The notes below the pieces were generated by a model, which saw only the letters and a list, made by a program, of their open reading frames with translations, did not search any database and was not told the DNA's origin. A DNA stretch of 49,665 nucleotides from Paracoccaceae bacterium (lineage in GTDB: Bacteria; Pseudomonadota; Alphaproteobacteria; Rhodobacterales; Rhodobacteraceae). This document shows, in pieces, positions 1-9,031 of this stretch. Within the stretch, counting starts at the first letter, position 1, and the number at the start of each line of letters is the position of its first letter. Position numbers and translations under genes: made by a program. The stretch covers positions 1-49,665 of the forward strand of contig JAPYON010000003.1 in the NCBI GenBank assembly GCA_029938175.1. Reading direction: 5' to 3'.

Positions 1-15
1 AAGTAGTCTTTTCAT
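1..15 (-). CDS. 5' end of an unidentified gene leaving the window
   Basis: A minus-strand ATG at 15-13 opens a frame reading MKRLL before the window ends. A strong Shine-Dalgarno, AGGGAG (complement of 22-27), lies six bases upstream, which is why I accept a real start here. The basic N-terminus followed by leucines could begin a signal peptide or membrane segment, but five residues do not allow an identification. It is divergent from the tup remnant on the other strand. Confidence 0.5.
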
Positions 16-223
16 AATTTTCTCCCTGGTTGAACAGATGGCTTGCACCATTCTGCGGGGCATTCCACGATATTGAACTCGGTTATGCAACAGTAATAAG
101 TCCGAAGAAGTGACTTGATGCTCAAATTAGCCGATTAATAACTGCTTTCCACATGTTGCGGGTTTTTCTAGACTAAATTACGCCTAATACGCGTGAAAAC
201 TGAAGGTTCGCACAAAGGTTAAA

Positions 224-508
224 ATGGAAACTTTGAACGCAGCTTGGGGACTGATGACGGGATTCGATCCCGCCTTAACCGGAATCGTCGGCCTGTCGAT
301 GCGTGTCAGTTTGTCGGCGGTTTTCTTCGGGTTGCTAATAGGCTCCCCTCTCGGGCCGGCGCTGGCGATATGAGATTTCCGTGGCAAACAAGCTTTGGTC
401 GTCCTCAGTAACTCGATGATGGGTTTGCCCCCCGTCGTGGTTGGGCTAGGCGTTTACGTATTGTTAAGTCGCGCCGCTCCGTTGCTGCAAACATTGAATT
501 TCCATTAA
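224..508 (+). pseudogene. tupB: Tungstate ABC transporter permease TupB, ruined remnant
   Basis: The ATG at 224 follows AAAGG (214-218) and opens a frame resembling the start of TupB-type permeases, including SMRVSLSAVFFGLLIG. This frame stops at 371-373. After a shift, a second frame (about 387-508) carries SNSMMGLPPVVVGLGVYVLL, the highly conserved TupB segment, and then runs into two consecutive TAA codons. The remaining half of the permease, expected to have further membrane helices, is gone. TupB forms the membrane channel of the tungstate importer TupABC. No TupA binding-protein gene is visible beside it. The family call rests on motif recognition, and a generic molybdate/tungstate permease is the alternative. 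Confidence 0.7.
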
Positions 509-531
509 TAACCCAAGGTATCCCCCGCACC

Positions 532-898
532 AAACGCGCCATTCATGTTAATGAAGCGTTAAAGGTTACCCGCTTGTTCAGAAATCCTGCAATCCCCGCC
601 GCCAGCCTGTCAGGTGGCGAGAAGCAACGCATGGTCTTGGCCCACCTCCTCGTGACCCGCCCGCAAGTGGAGCTGCTGGATGAACCCTCGGCCAGCCTCG
701 ACCAAAGAGCTAGAGTCCAGCCTGTGTGAGGTCGCCAACTCCGGCGTCAAAGTCCTGATTGCTACCCATGACCTCATGTAGGCGCGCAGGTTGGTAGATG
801 ACGTGTTAATATTCGGAGAGGAAGAATTGCTGGTCCAACAGGGTACCGAAATATTCTTTGCAAGCACTCATGACAGACCCGTCCAGGACTTCTTGTAA
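532..898 (+). pseudogene. tupC: Tungstate ABC transporter ATPase TupC, ruined remnant
   Basis: The frame beginning near 532 contains the ABC signature LSGGEKQR (607-630) and Walker B followed by the D-loop, VELLDEPSASLD. A frameshift near 702 moves the reading frame. It continues with the H-loop IATHD, an in-frame TAG at 779-781 where family members have a sense codon, and a C-terminus ending FASTHDRPVQDFL at 898. The N-terminal part with the Walker A P-loop is missing, apparently deleted together with the C-terminal half of tupB. The protein would have powered tungstate import. With no ATP-binding loop, a frameshift and a nonsense codon, it cannot function. Confidence 0.72.
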
Positions 899-906
899 GG
901 TCGGCT

Positions 907-2100
907 TTAGCGCCAGACTTTCGATTCAAACGCCGCAAATATTATAATGCTGACCACGCCGATACCGCCAAGCGCCGGCGTAAATCCGATATATTCAATC
1001 AGCACCCCAACCGCCAATGCCCCTAGCGCTGTGCCCCCGACCGCAACGGTCATCCACAGGCTCATGACGCGACCACGCATATCGTCATCAAGCTGCATCT
1101 GCACCGTTGACTGAAAGTTTATGCCCACAAGCGTGCTGGTGAACCCGATCCCACCGATCAGAGCAACCGCAACAGGCCAGCTGTCGTTGAAACCCAGCAC
1201 CAGCGTCAGCACAGAGCCCAGCAAGGTCGCAAGCAAGGCCCGCCTCGGGATGTGTCCTTTAACGGGGGGATCAGCCATCACCTGCATAATGGATGCAACA
1301 ATCGCCCCGACACCGGCCGCCGCCGTCAACATCCCCAGACCAGCCGCCCCGCGCTCAAAAATACCGTCGGCGATGATCGGCAGAACCTCGGTCGCTGCAC
1401 GAATAGCCAGCGAGAATATCCCCGTGATTATCATCGCAATCAATATTAGTCGGCTGGACAGCACGAATTTAAAACCTTGGTGCATGGATTTCCAAAACGG
1501 CAACGCCTCGGCCTGAACATTACGAGGGCGCGGGTGCAGGCGGGCAAGGAGCAGCAAAAAGGGTACGTAAAGCGCGCATACCGTCGCCATCGTGAACGTT
1601 ACCCCGTAGTTCGCTATCAACGTCCCCGCGATCGCTGGGCCGGTCAGGCGGCTGATATTGAAATTCAACGCGCCGAGGCTGACAACCGAGGATACCCGTT
1701 CGGGACGCACAAGGCGTGGGCCAAGGCTAAGGCGGATGGGTTGATAGGCCGTAAAGGCAGTTCCAATAATCAGCGCGTAAACCGCCAGAAACGTGGGCTC
1801 GGTCTTGCCCATCGCTACCACGCCCAGCATCACCAGCGCCAAGGCGGTAATGGTGAACTGCACAAGCAGCATTGCTTTTCGCAAATCCGCCTTGTCTACA
1901 ATTACGCCAAACACTGGCCCACCTAGCAGCGCTGGCGAGAAATTCAAGAAGCTAACGAACCCCACAAAGCTGGCCGATTTGGTCAGATCCCACGCAAGCC
2001 AGCCGATCACAAGGCGCATAATCCAGTTGGCATTCATGCCAAAGACATTGCCGATCAGGTACAGACGATATTGCGGAGATTTCAAGGCGGCCAGATTCAT
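907..2100 (-). CDS. MFS transporter (EntS/MFS_3-like exporter)
   Basis: This 397-residue protein has about twelve hydrophobic segments and the fold expected of the major facilitator superfamily, probably an efflux pump in the inner membrane. The segment MRGRVMSLW near residue 340 resembles the RGRVxSL motif of the EntS-like MFS_3 group, and a short basic loop (DKADLRKAM) follows the second helix. I chose the ATG at 2100 because GGGATGGGGAC lies just upstream and MNLAALKSPQYRLYLIGN is a normal N-terminus for the family; an ATG 18 codons upstream is less likely. The substrate cannot be deduced. It stands alone, converging on the tup remnant and divergent from the DUF1127 gene. Confidence 0.85.
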   Translation of the reverse strand: MNLAALKSPQYRLYLIGNVFGMNANWIMRLVIGWLAWDLTKSASFVGFVSFLNFSPALLGGPVFGVIVDKADLRKAMLLVQFTITALALVMLGVVAMGKTEPTFLAVYALIIGTAFTAYQPIRLSLGPRLVRPERVSSVVSLGALNFNISRLTGPAIAGTLIANYGVTFTMATVCALYVPFLLLLARLHPRPRNVQAEALPFWKSMHQGFKFVLSSRLILIAMIITGIFSLAIRAATEVLPIIADGIFERGAAGLGMLTAAAGVGAIVASIMQVMADPPVKGHIPRRALLATLLGSVLTLVLGFNDSWPVAVALIGGIGFTSTLVGINFQSTVQMQLDDDMRGRVMSLWMTVAVGGTALGALAVGVLIEYIGFTPALGGIGVVSIIIFAAFESKVWR

Positions 2101-2189
2101 GTCCCCATCCCTATGCCTGAAGCCTCTAGTTGACCAGCACGTTTTGTAAGCCATGCGTTTGATGCATAACGGGACTGCCGAACTGTGCG

Positions 2190-2216
2190 TTGTTGTATTC
2201 GCTGAGAGGCCTATAT
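2190..2216 (+). promoter_or_regulatory. Candidate promoter for the DUF1127-sRNA transcript, possibly RpoH type
   Basis: A TTG at 2190-2192 (with a second at 2193-2195) precedes CTATAT at 2211-2216 by 18 (or 15) bases. This resembles the heat-shock sigma (RpoH) promoters that drive the related DUF1127/CcsR locus in Rhodobacter. It would give a leader of about 50 bases before the ATG at 2272. The assignment is pattern-based only. Confidence 0.3.
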
Positions 2217-2271
2217 CTGCCTTATCGAAACAACACGGCTCAGACGGCCGCTCGCATAGAAAGAAGATATC

Positions 2272-2484
2272 ATGGCTTACGCAATCGCCACACCGACACT
2301 ATCCGTCTCCCTTCTGGAGCGCGCCTCAACATTCATCGCAAACCGTCGCGAGGCTTATGCACAGCACCGACTGTATGCAAAAACAATGAACGAACTACAG
2401 TCTTTGTCGAACCGCGAACTGGCAGACCTTGGTCTTGGCCGTGGCAGCCTGCACGACACAGCATATGCGGCCGTTTACAACTAA
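2272..2484 (+). CDS. DUF1127 family small protein (CcaF1-like)
   Basis: This 70-residue protein carries the arginine-rich DUF1127 (YjiS-like) motif in its C-terminal half, SNRELADLGLGRGSLHD, preceded by a helical segment (residues 14-40). DUF1127 proteins are small, basic and often stress- or nutrient-induced. The Rhodobacter sphaeroides member CcaF1 is an RNA-binding protein of about the same length whose gene is followed directly by the CcsR sRNAs. Here too an sRNA-like double hairpin follows immediately at 2502-2576, so this gene probably has the same role. The ATG at 2272 follows the purine stretch AAGAAGAT. A 180-codon frame overlapping it in another phase is a shadow. Confidence 0.85.
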   Translation: MAYAIATPTLSVSLLERASTFIANRREAYAQHRLYAKTMNELQSLSNRELADLGLGRGSLHDTAYAAVYN

Positions 2485-2576
2485 TTAAGAATTCGAGATG
2501 CCCGGGCGACCCTCCCTTGCCCTGGATAAATAACGGTGTTTCTGGCTCCTCCTCCCTGCCGGAAACGCCGTTTTTT
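2485..2576 (+). ncRNA. CcsR/cuckoo-family-like sRNA in the DUF1127 3' UTR
   Basis: Two hairpins follow the DUF1127 stop codon. The first pairs GGGC (2504-2507) with GCCC (2519-2522), extended by CC/GG at its base, and its loop is GACCCTCCCTT. The second is a strong terminator stem (2532-2545 with 2559-2572) whose loop holds CTCCTCCTCCC. Paired stem-loops exposing a CCUCCUCC-type anti-Shine-Dalgarno motif, located just downstream of a DUF1127 gene, are the hallmark of the CcsR sRNAs of Rhodobacter and the wider alphaproteobacterial cuckoo RNA family. Those RNAs are cut from the mRNA 3' end and act in stress adaptation. The 5' end is unknown because it would be made by processing. One copy is present, where R. 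sphaeroides has four. Confidence 0.72.
2532..2576 (+). terminator. Rho-independent terminator of the DUF1127-sRNA unit
   Basis: A 14-base stem (2532-2545 with 2559-2572, with two wobble pairs) closes a pyrimidine loop and is followed by six T (2571-2576). It is also the second hairpin of the sRNA described above. Confidence 0.85.
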
Positions 2577-2879
2577 ATGCCTAGATTAATCCTTCTTCAA
2601 CCAATCTCGCGTACAACGATTCGTGCTGAGCGAAGCGGCTTAACAATCCGTTGGTTTATCGCGCTAGAGCATTTGAATGCCCGTTGCGGAAATCGCGACA
2701 TGCATACACGAACCGACCATCCGTTGCGCTGACCATCAATCGGCATTTGCGGGCGACAGCTTAGGGGTGGAAATATTATCTAGCGCGGTAGACGTGACTT
2801 CGATCCGCACGAGGCGTTTTTTAAACCAGATAACCCGAAATCATGGCTGAATGGCCTATCCGAGATGTAAAAGGCGAAA
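2577..2879. other. Gene-free stretch, nothing recognised
   Basis: Both strands were read. Every frame is broken by frequent stops or lacks a ribosome binding site, and no repeat or fossil reading frame was recognised. It separates the sRNA terminator from the uvrD terminator. Confidence 0.6.
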
Positions 2880-2910
2880 AGGCGCGGTGAAAACCGGAAG
2901 CCTCTTTTTT
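2876..2910 (-). terminator. Terminator of uvrD, able to work on both strands
   Basis: An interrupted stem pairs AGGC (2880-2883) with GCCT (2900-2903) and CGG (2885-2887) with CCG (2894-2896) around a TGAAAA loop. On the minus strand it is followed by TTTT, and on the plus strand by six T at 2905-2910. Since uvrD ends just upstream on the minus strand, that is its likely use. Confidence 0.5.
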
Positions 2911-2951
2911 CGTGCCTGAATTTCAAGAACCAGTCGCGATGCTATATCGGC

Positions 2952-5321
2952 TTAAAACGGAACTTCACCTGCGCCTGTCACGTAACTTGCGATAACTTTT
3001 TTCTGGCCAGCTTTTTCGAACGCCACAGACAGCTTATTCCCATCCACCTCGACTACGGCGCCATAGCCGAACTTCTGGTGAAACACCCGATCGCCAAGGC
3101 CAAAAGAAATCACCTCGGCGTCAACGACGCTCCTTGCCGCCGACGGGTTCGCATGTGGTCTCTGTGTGCGCGATTGCATCCGTTTCCACCCTGGCGAGTT
3201 GTAAACATCTGCCTTTTTCGCCCGATTCTCCAGATCGGAACCACGCATCATCCCGTCGATCTCTTTCGGAGCAGCCGAGCCATAATTACCGCCATGAAGA
3301 CCGGGTGGAGTCAGCACATCCACATGATCCGCTGGCAGCTCGTCAATGAACCGCGAGGGTAGGGCGTTTTGCCACTGGTTATATATCCGCCGATTGGCAG
3401 CAAAGCTGATGGTGCAAATTTCCTCGGAACGGGTGATGCCAACATAGGCGAGGCGACGTTCTTCCTCGACGCCTTTCAGCCCGCTTTCGTCCATTGTGCG
3501 TTGGCTCGGAAACAATCCGTCTTCCCAGCCCGGCAGGAATACGCAAGGGAACTCCAGCCCCTTTGCAGCGTGCAGGGTCATGATCGAAACCTTTTCGTCA
3601 GCATCATCGGATGCGTTGTCCATGACCAGCGAGATATGTTCGAGAAAGCCTTGAAAATTCTCGAACTCCTCCAAGGCTTTCACAAGTTCCTTAAGATTTT
3701 CCAAACGCCCTGCCGCATCTGGGGACTTGTCGTTTTTCCAATGGGTCGTATAGCCAGACTCATCAAGAATAATCTCGGCCATCTCGACGTGCCCAAGACC
3801 GCCTTTAAGCTGTGCATCCCAACGATCAAAATTGCCCACCAGCTTACCAAGAGAATTACACGCCCGCGCGGGCAGCAGTTTTTCCTCGACCACAATCCGC
3901 GCGCTTTCCAACAACGAAACCCCGTTTTGTCGCGCTACTTTGTTAATCATCTGCTGCGCCTTGTCGCCCAGCCCGCGTTTCGGTGTGTTTACAATGCGCT
4001 CAAACGCCAGCCCGTCGTCGGGCGACACAACCACACGGAAATAGGCCATTGCATCGCGGATTTCGAGGCGCTCATAGAAGCGCGGCCCGCCGATTACACG
4101 ATACGGAATGCCCCTGTTCAAGAAGCGGTCCTCGAACGCCCGCATCAAGAACGAGGCTCGCACCAAGATCGCCATGCCGTCCAGCGGCACAGGGCCCAGC
4201 CCGCGCGTGCCCTGCTGATACGCCTCGATTTCTTCGCTGATCCAGCGGGCTTCCTCATCGCCGTCCCAATGGCCGATAAGGCGAACCTTTTCGCCCTCGG
4301 TTTTCGAGGTCCACAAGGTTTTGCCCAGCCGATCCTCGTTACCCGCAATCACCCCGCTAGCCGCCGCCAAAATATGCGGGGTTGAGCGATAATTCTGCTC
4401 CAGTCTGACAACCTTCGCTCCCGGAAAATCCTTTTCGAACTTTAAAATGTTGCCAACTTCGGCCCCGCGCCAGCCGTAAATCGACTGGTCGTCGTCGCCG
4501 ACGCAACAGATGTTCTTGTGCCCGCCCGCCAGCAGGCGCAGCCACAGGTATTGGGCAACGTTGGTATCTTGATACTCGTCCACCAGAATGTATTTGAACC
4601 ATTTTTGGTATTTCGCCAGTACGCCAGGGTTCTTCTGAAAAATCTGCACGACATGCAGCAGCAAATCTCCGAAATCGACCGCGTTCAGGGTTTTCAGGCG
4701 TTCCTGATAAAGCGCATAAAATTCCGTCCCGCGTTTGTCATACATGCCGGATTCCGAGGTCGGAACCATTTCAGGCGTCCACGCCCGGTTTTTCCAATTG
4801 TCGATGTGGCTGGCCAACATCCGCGCAGGCCAGCGTTTCTCGTCGATATTTTCAGCGCGGATTAACTGTTTGAGCAGGCGGATTTGGTCGTCCGTATCCA
4901 GAATGGTGAAATTCGTTTTCAGCCCGACCAGTTCCGCATGACGGCGCAGCAGTTTCACGCAGATTGAATGGAACGTGCCCATCCACATCATCCCGCTGAC
5001 CGCATCGCCGATATAATGCCCGACACGCTCTTTGATTTCCCGTGCGGCCTTATTCGTAAACGTCACCGCCAGAATCTCGTTCGGCTGGGCGCGGCCCGTG
5101 TTCAGCAAATGTATGACGCGTGTAATCAACGCTTTGGTTTTGCCGGTGCCGGCACCAGCCAACATCAGAACGGGCCCGTCCAGCGTCTCCACCGCCTCGC
5201 GTTGAGGTGGGTTCAGTTCGTCCAGATAGGGGGCAGGGCGCGCAGCCATAGCTTGCGCCGACAGGCTAGTACCGCTTGCAGCCTCAAAGGCGTCTGATTC
5301 ATCGAAGTCCCAATCACTCAT
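2952..5321 (-). CDS. uvrD: ATP-dependent DNA helicase UvrD/PcrA
   Basis: This 789-residue superfamily 1A helicase unwinds DNA 3' to 5' in nucleotide excision repair, mismatch repair and removal of RecA filaments. The helicase motifs are intact: Walker A GAGTGKT at 56-62, motif Ia TFTNKAARE near 87, VDEYQDTN at 247-254, GDDDQSIYGWRGA at 275-287 and QNYRST at 309-314. Further motifs are present, including IMTLHAAKGLEFPCVF and VEEERRLAYVGITR. The C-terminus has the FGLGDRVFHQKFGYGAV segment typical of the PcrA/UvrD tail that contacts RNA polymerase. The acidic N-terminal extension of about 35 residues before the Q motif is common in alphaproteobacteria. No strong Shine-Dalgarno is seen before the ATG at 5321. 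It is divergent from pyc. Confidence 0.96.
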   Translation of the reverse strand: MSDWDFDESDAFEAASGTSLSAQAMAARPAPYLDELNPPQREAVETLDGPVLMLAGAGTGKTKALITRVIHLLNTGRAQPNEILAVTFTNKAAREIKERVGHYIGDAVSGMMWMGTFHSICVKLLRRHAELVGLKTNFTILDTDDQIRLLKQLIRAENIDEKRWPARMLASHIDNWKNRAWTPEMVPTSESGMYDKRGTEFYALYQERLKTLNAVDFGDLLLHVVQIFQKNPGVLAKYQKWFKYILVDEYQDTNVAQYLWLRLLAGGHKNICCVGDDDQSIYGWRGAEVGNILKFEKDFPGAKVVRLEQNYRSTPHILAAASGVIAGNEDRLGKTLWTSKTEGEKVRLIGHWDGDEEARWISEEIEAYQQGTRGLGPVPLDGMAILVRASFLMRAFEDRFLNRGIPYRVIGGPRFYERLEIRDAMAYFRVVVSPDDGLAFERIVNTPKRGLGDKAQQMINKVARQNGVSLLESARIVVEEKLLPARACNSLGKLVGNFDRWDAQLKGGLGHVEMAEIILDESGYTTHWKNDKSPDAAGRLENLKELVKALEEFENFQGFLEHISLVMDNASDDADEKVSIMTLHAAKGLEFPCVFLPGWEDGLFPSQRTMDESGLKGVEEERRLAYVGITRSEEICTISFAANRRIYNQWQNALPSRFIDELPADHVDVLTPPGLHGGNYGSAAPKEIDGMMRGSDLENRAKKADVYNSPGWKRMQSRTQRPHANPSAARSVVDAEVISFGLGDRVFHQKFGYGAVVEVDGNKLSVAFEKAGQKKVIASYVTGAGEVPF

Positions 5322-5475
5322 ACGTGCGAAACTAACGCCCTGCGGCGGGGAAATAAAGCGGAATGTTCACAAAATGTTCTAGCCCACGCTGCCGCATTGA
5401 AGAATCACGGTCACCCCGTTAAAAAGCCCCTACAGACGGCCATCCGAAATTCACAATGACTTCGAAAGCTCCCGC

Positions 5476-8400
5476 ATGAAAAGTTTCCAAAAAATCCTGA
5501 TAGCTAACCGTGGCGAGATTGCCATCCGTATTATGCGGGCAGCCAACGAGATGGGCAAACGAACGGTTACGATTTATGCCGAGGAAGACAAGCTGGGCCT
5601 CCACCGTTTCAAGTCGGACGAGGCGTATCTGATTGGCGAAGGCATGGGTCCGGTTGCGGCGTATCTTTCGATAGACGAAATCATTCGCGTGGCCGTGGAA
5701 TGCGGGGCGGATGCAATCCACCCGGGCTATGGTTTGTTGTCGGAAAATCCTGATTTCGTGGATGCCTGCGTTGCCAATGGCATCACTTTCATCGGCCCCA
5801 AAGCCGAGACAATGCGCAAGCTTGGCGACAAGGCCAGCGCGCGCCACGTTGCGGTAGAGGCGGGCGTTCCTGTTGTTCCGGCAACCGCTGTGCTACCGGA
5901 CGATATGGACGAAGTCCGCCGTATGGCTGCCGAGGTCGGCTATCCGTTTATGCTGAAAGCAAGCTGGGGTGGCGGCGGTCGTGGTATGCGCCAGATCATG
6001 AACGCTGACGAGCTGGAAGACAAAGTGCTGGAAGGTCGCCGCGAAGCCGAGGCCGCTTTTGGCAATGGGGAGGGGTTCCTTGAGCGTCTGGTGCAACGTG
6101 CGCGTCACGTAGAAGTGCAAATTCTGGGAGATTCCCACGGCGAAGTTTACCACCTTTGGGAGCGCGATTGTTCCGTTCAACGCCGTAACCAGAAAGTTGT
6201 GGAACGTGCCCCCGCGCCGTATTTGACACAAGAACAGCGCGAGACACTTTGTGCTCTGGGCACAAAAATCTGCGCTCATGTCGGCTATGAATGTGCTGGA
6301 ACGGTCGAGTTTTTGATGGATATGGATACGGACGAGTTCTTCTTCATTGAAGTGAATCCGCGCGTTCAAGTGGAGCACACAGTGACCGAGGAAGTCACCG
6401 GAATTGACATCGTGCAGGCGCAAATTCTGATTGCCGAGGGTAAAACCCTTGCCGAAGCAACTGGCAAATCTAGCCAAACAGACATTCGCCTGAATGGCCA
6501 CGCCCTGCAAACCCGCATAACCACCGAGGATCCGCAGAACAAATTTATCCCAGATTACGGCCAGATCACCGCCTATCGCTCGGCCACGGGCATGGGAATT
6601 CGTCTCGACGGCGGCACTGCCTATTCGGGCGGCGTTATCACGCGGTATTACGACAGCCTGCTGGTAAAAATCACCGCATGGGCACCAACGCCTGAGGCGG
6701 TGATTAAGCGTATGGATCGGGCATTGCGCGAGTTCAGAATTCGCGGGGTCTCGACCAACATTGCGTTCGTGGAAAACCTGCTGAAACACCCGACGTTTCT
6801 TGATAACACCTACACCACCAAGTTCATCGACAACACGCCGGATTTGTTCAACTTCAAAAAACGCCGCGACCGTGCAACGAAGATCTTGACCTACATCGCC
6901 GATATTACCGTCAATGGACATCCCGAGACCGAAGGACGGGCAAAGCCTTCCGATCACGCCCGCATACCCCAAGCGCCGGAGTTTGTGTTTGAAAAACCCG
7001 CTTACGGCACGCGCAACTTGCTAGAGGAAAAAGGCGCACAAGGTGTTGCCGAATGGATGTTAGAACAGAAACAACTTCTTATAACAGACACCACGATGCG
7101 CGACGGACACCAATCGTTGCTGGCGACGCGGATGCGCTCGATAGACATGCTGAGTGTCGCCGAAAGCTATGCGCATAACCTGCCGCAATTGTTCTCGATG
7201 GAGGCATGGGGCGGGGCGACGTTTGATGTCGCGTATCGCTTCTTGCAAGAATGCCCATGGCAGCGCCTGCGGGATTTGCGTGCGCGGATGCCGAACCTGA
7301 TGACGCAGATGTTGCTGCGGGGCAGCAATGGCGTGGGCTATACCAACTATCCTGACAATGTTGTGCAGAAATTCGTCGCCCAAGCTGCCGATTCTGGCGT
7401 GGACGTTTTCCGCGTATTCGATAGCTTGAACTGGGTCGAAAACATGCGCGTCGCGATGGATGCGGTGATTGAGTCAGGCAAGGTCTGCGAAGGCTCGATC
7501 TGTTATACGGGCGATATCCTCGATCCTGATCGCGCGAAATATGATCTGAAGTATTACGTCGCGATGGGGCAGGATTTGAAAGCCGCTGGCGCACATATCC
7601 TTGGCCTGAAAGACATGGCCGGATTACTGAAACCCTCTGCCGCCCGCGTTCTGATCAAAGCGTTGAAAGAAGAAGTCGGTCTACCGATCCATTTCCACAC
7701 ACATGACACGTCCGGTATCGCTGCGGGCACTATTCTTGCCGCCGCTGATGCGGGCGTTGATGCGGTAGATGTGGCGATGGACGCTTTCTCTGGCTCCACC
7801 TCGCAGCCCTGCCTTGGTTCTGTGGTCGAAGCCCTGCGCCACACCGGCCGCGACACCGGTCTCGACATCGAAGCTATTCGCAAAATCTCCGACTACTGGG
7901 AAGCCGTGCGCGGCCAGTACGCCGCGTTTGAATCCGGCACTACGGCCCCTGCATCCGAGGTTTACTTGCATGAAATGCCAGGTGGCCAGTTTACTAACCT
8001 CAAGGCACAAGCGCGCTCGATGGGGTTGGAGGAACGCTGGCACGAAGTCGCCCACGCCTACGCTGACGTTAACCAGATGTTCGGAGATATCGTGAAGGTT
8101 ACACCTTCCTCGAAGGTTGTTGGTGATATGGCGCTAATGATGGTTAGCCAAGGGTTAACGCGCGCGCAGGTCGAAGACCCAACCATCGACGTATCCTTCC
8201 CTGACAGCGTCGCCGACATGATGCGTGGCAATCTTGGGCAGCCACCAAACGGGTTCCCCGAGGGGATCGTGAAGAAAGTGTTAAAAGACGAGGAGCCTGT
8301 AACTACGCGCCCCGGCCTGTCGATGGAACCGATCGACCTTGAGGGCGTACGGGCCGAAGTTTCCGCGCAACTTGACGGATTCAAAGTTGATGACGAGGAT

Positions 8401-8925
8401 CTGTGTGGATACCTGATGTATCCTAAAGTGTTCCTCGATTATATGGGCCGTCACCGTGAATACGGTCCCGTACGAACCCTGCCGACGCACACGTTCTTTT
8501 ACGGCATGCAGTCAGGCGACGAAATCAGCGCCGAGATCGACCCTGGCAAGACGCTGGAAATCCGCCTGCAAGCCGTGGGAAAAACCAACGAGGACGGCGA
8601 TGCCAAGGTATTCTTTGAGCTAAACGGCCAACCCCGCGTCATCCGTATACCGGACCGCAAAGCGGCGGCGACCAGCATCAAACGCTCTAAGGCCGACGCC
8701 GGTAATCCGGATCACATCGGCGCCCCAATGCCGGGTCTGATCGCTACGGTTGGGGTCTCGGTCGGGCAAAAGGTTAACGAGGGCGACCTGTTGTTAACTA
8801 TCGAGGCCATGAAGATGGAAACCGGCATTCATGCTGATCGCGAAGGCGTTGTGAAAGCAGTGCATGTGGCGGCGGGTTCGCAAGTGGACGCCAAGGATTT
8901 GCTGGTCGAGATGAGCCCCGAATGA
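5476..8925 (+). CDS. pyc: Pyruvate carboxylase
   Basis: This biotin enzyme makes oxaloacetate from pyruvate, bicarbonate and ATP, feeding the citric acid cycle and gluconeogenesis. At 1149 residues it has the full single-chain architecture. A biotin carboxylase with ATP-grasp domain covers roughly residues 1-455 (ANRGEIAIRIMRAANEMG, EVNPRVQVEHTVTEE). The carboxyltransferase barrel begins near 535 (DTTMRDGHQSLLATRMR from 538). The tetramerisation/allosteric region follows, then a C-terminal biotinyl domain with EAMKMET, where lysine 1113 should carry biotin. The ATG at 5476 gives the canonical KILIANRGEIA start, although its ribosome binding site is weak. It is monocistronic, followed by tRNA-Gly. 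Confidence 0.97.
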   Translation: MKSFQKILIANRGEIAIRIMRAANEMGKRTVTIYAEEDKLGLHRFKSDEAYLIGEGMGPVAAYLSIDEIIRVAVECGADAIHPGYGLLSENPDFVDACVANGITFIGPKAETMRKLGDKASARHVAVEAGVPVVPATAVLPDDMDEVRRMAAEVGYPFMLKASWGGGGRGMRQIMNADELEDKVLEGRREAEAAFGNGEGFLERLVQRARHVEVQILGDSHGEVYHLWERDCSVQRRNQKVVERAPAPYLTQEQRETLCALGTKICAHVGYECAGTVEFLMDMDTDEFFFIEVNPRVQVEHTVTEEVTGIDIVQAQILIAEGKTLAEATGKSSQTDIRLNGHALQTRITTEDPQNKFIPDYGQITAYRSATGMGIRLDGGTAYSGGVITRYYDSLLVKITAWAPTPEAVIKRMDRALREFRIRGVSTNIAFVENLLKHPTFLDNTYTTKFIDNTPDLFNFKKRRDRATKILTYIADITVNGHPETEGRAKPSDHARIPQAPEFVFEKPAYGTRNLLEEKGAQGVAEWMLEQKQLLITDTTMRDGHQSLLATRMRSIDMLSVAESYAHNLPQLFSMEAWGGATFDVAYRFLQECPWQRLRDLRARMPNLMTQMLLRGSNGVGYTNYPDNVVQKFVAQAADSGVDVFRVFDSLNWVENMRVAMDAVIESGKVCEGSICYTGDILDPDRAKYDLKYYVAMGQDLKAAGAHILGLKDMAGLLKPSAARVLIKALKEEVGLPIHFHTHDTSGIAAGTILAAADAGVDAVDVAMDAFSGSTSQPCLGSVVEALRHTGRDTGLDIEAIRKISDYWEAVRGQYAAFESGTTAPASEVYLHEMPGGQFTNLKAQARSMGLEERWHEVAHAYADVNQMFGDIVKVTPSSKVVGDMALMMVSQGLTRAQVEDPTIDVSFPDSVADMMRGNLGQPPNGFPEGIVKKVLKDEEPVTTRPGLSMEPIDLEGVRAEVSAQLDGFKVDDEDLCGYLMYPKVFLDYMGRHREYGPVRTLPTHTFFYGMQSGDEISAEIDPGKTLEIRLQAVGKTNEDGDAKVFFELNGQPRVIRIPDRKAAATSIKRSKADAGNPDHIGAPMPGLIATVGVSVGQKVNEGDLLLTIEAMKMETGIHADREGVVKAVHVAAGSQVDAKDLLVEMSPE

Positions 8926-8985
8926 CGTTTTGCGCGCGATGATCTGCGAGTGAGAAAAATAACGAGACGAGCTGCAACTTTCCCC

Positions 8986-9014
8986 TTGCGGCTTGTCCGA
9001 GAATCCCTGTATAT
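8986..9014 (+). promoter_or_regulatory. Candidate sigma-70 promoter of tRNA-Gly
   Basis: TTGCGG (8986-8991) and GTATAT (9009-9014) are separated by 17 bases, placing transcription start about ten bases before the tRNA gene at 9032. Confidence 0.45.
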
Positions 9015-9031
9015 CGGCCACACTTAAGGAG

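Noticed and set aside
2190-2732. 180-codon frame overlapping the DUF1127 gene
   Set aside because: It passes through the sRNA terminator, lacks a good start signal and competes with a recognisable DUF1127 protein.
3369-4385. 338-codon frame opposite uvrD
   Set aside because: It is antisense to an intact helicase with all motifs, has no ribosome binding site, and its sequence resembles no protein family.
5893-6972. 359-codon frame opposite pyc
   Set aside because: It is an antisense shadow produced by codon bias; the sense strand carries a complete pyruvate carboxylase.
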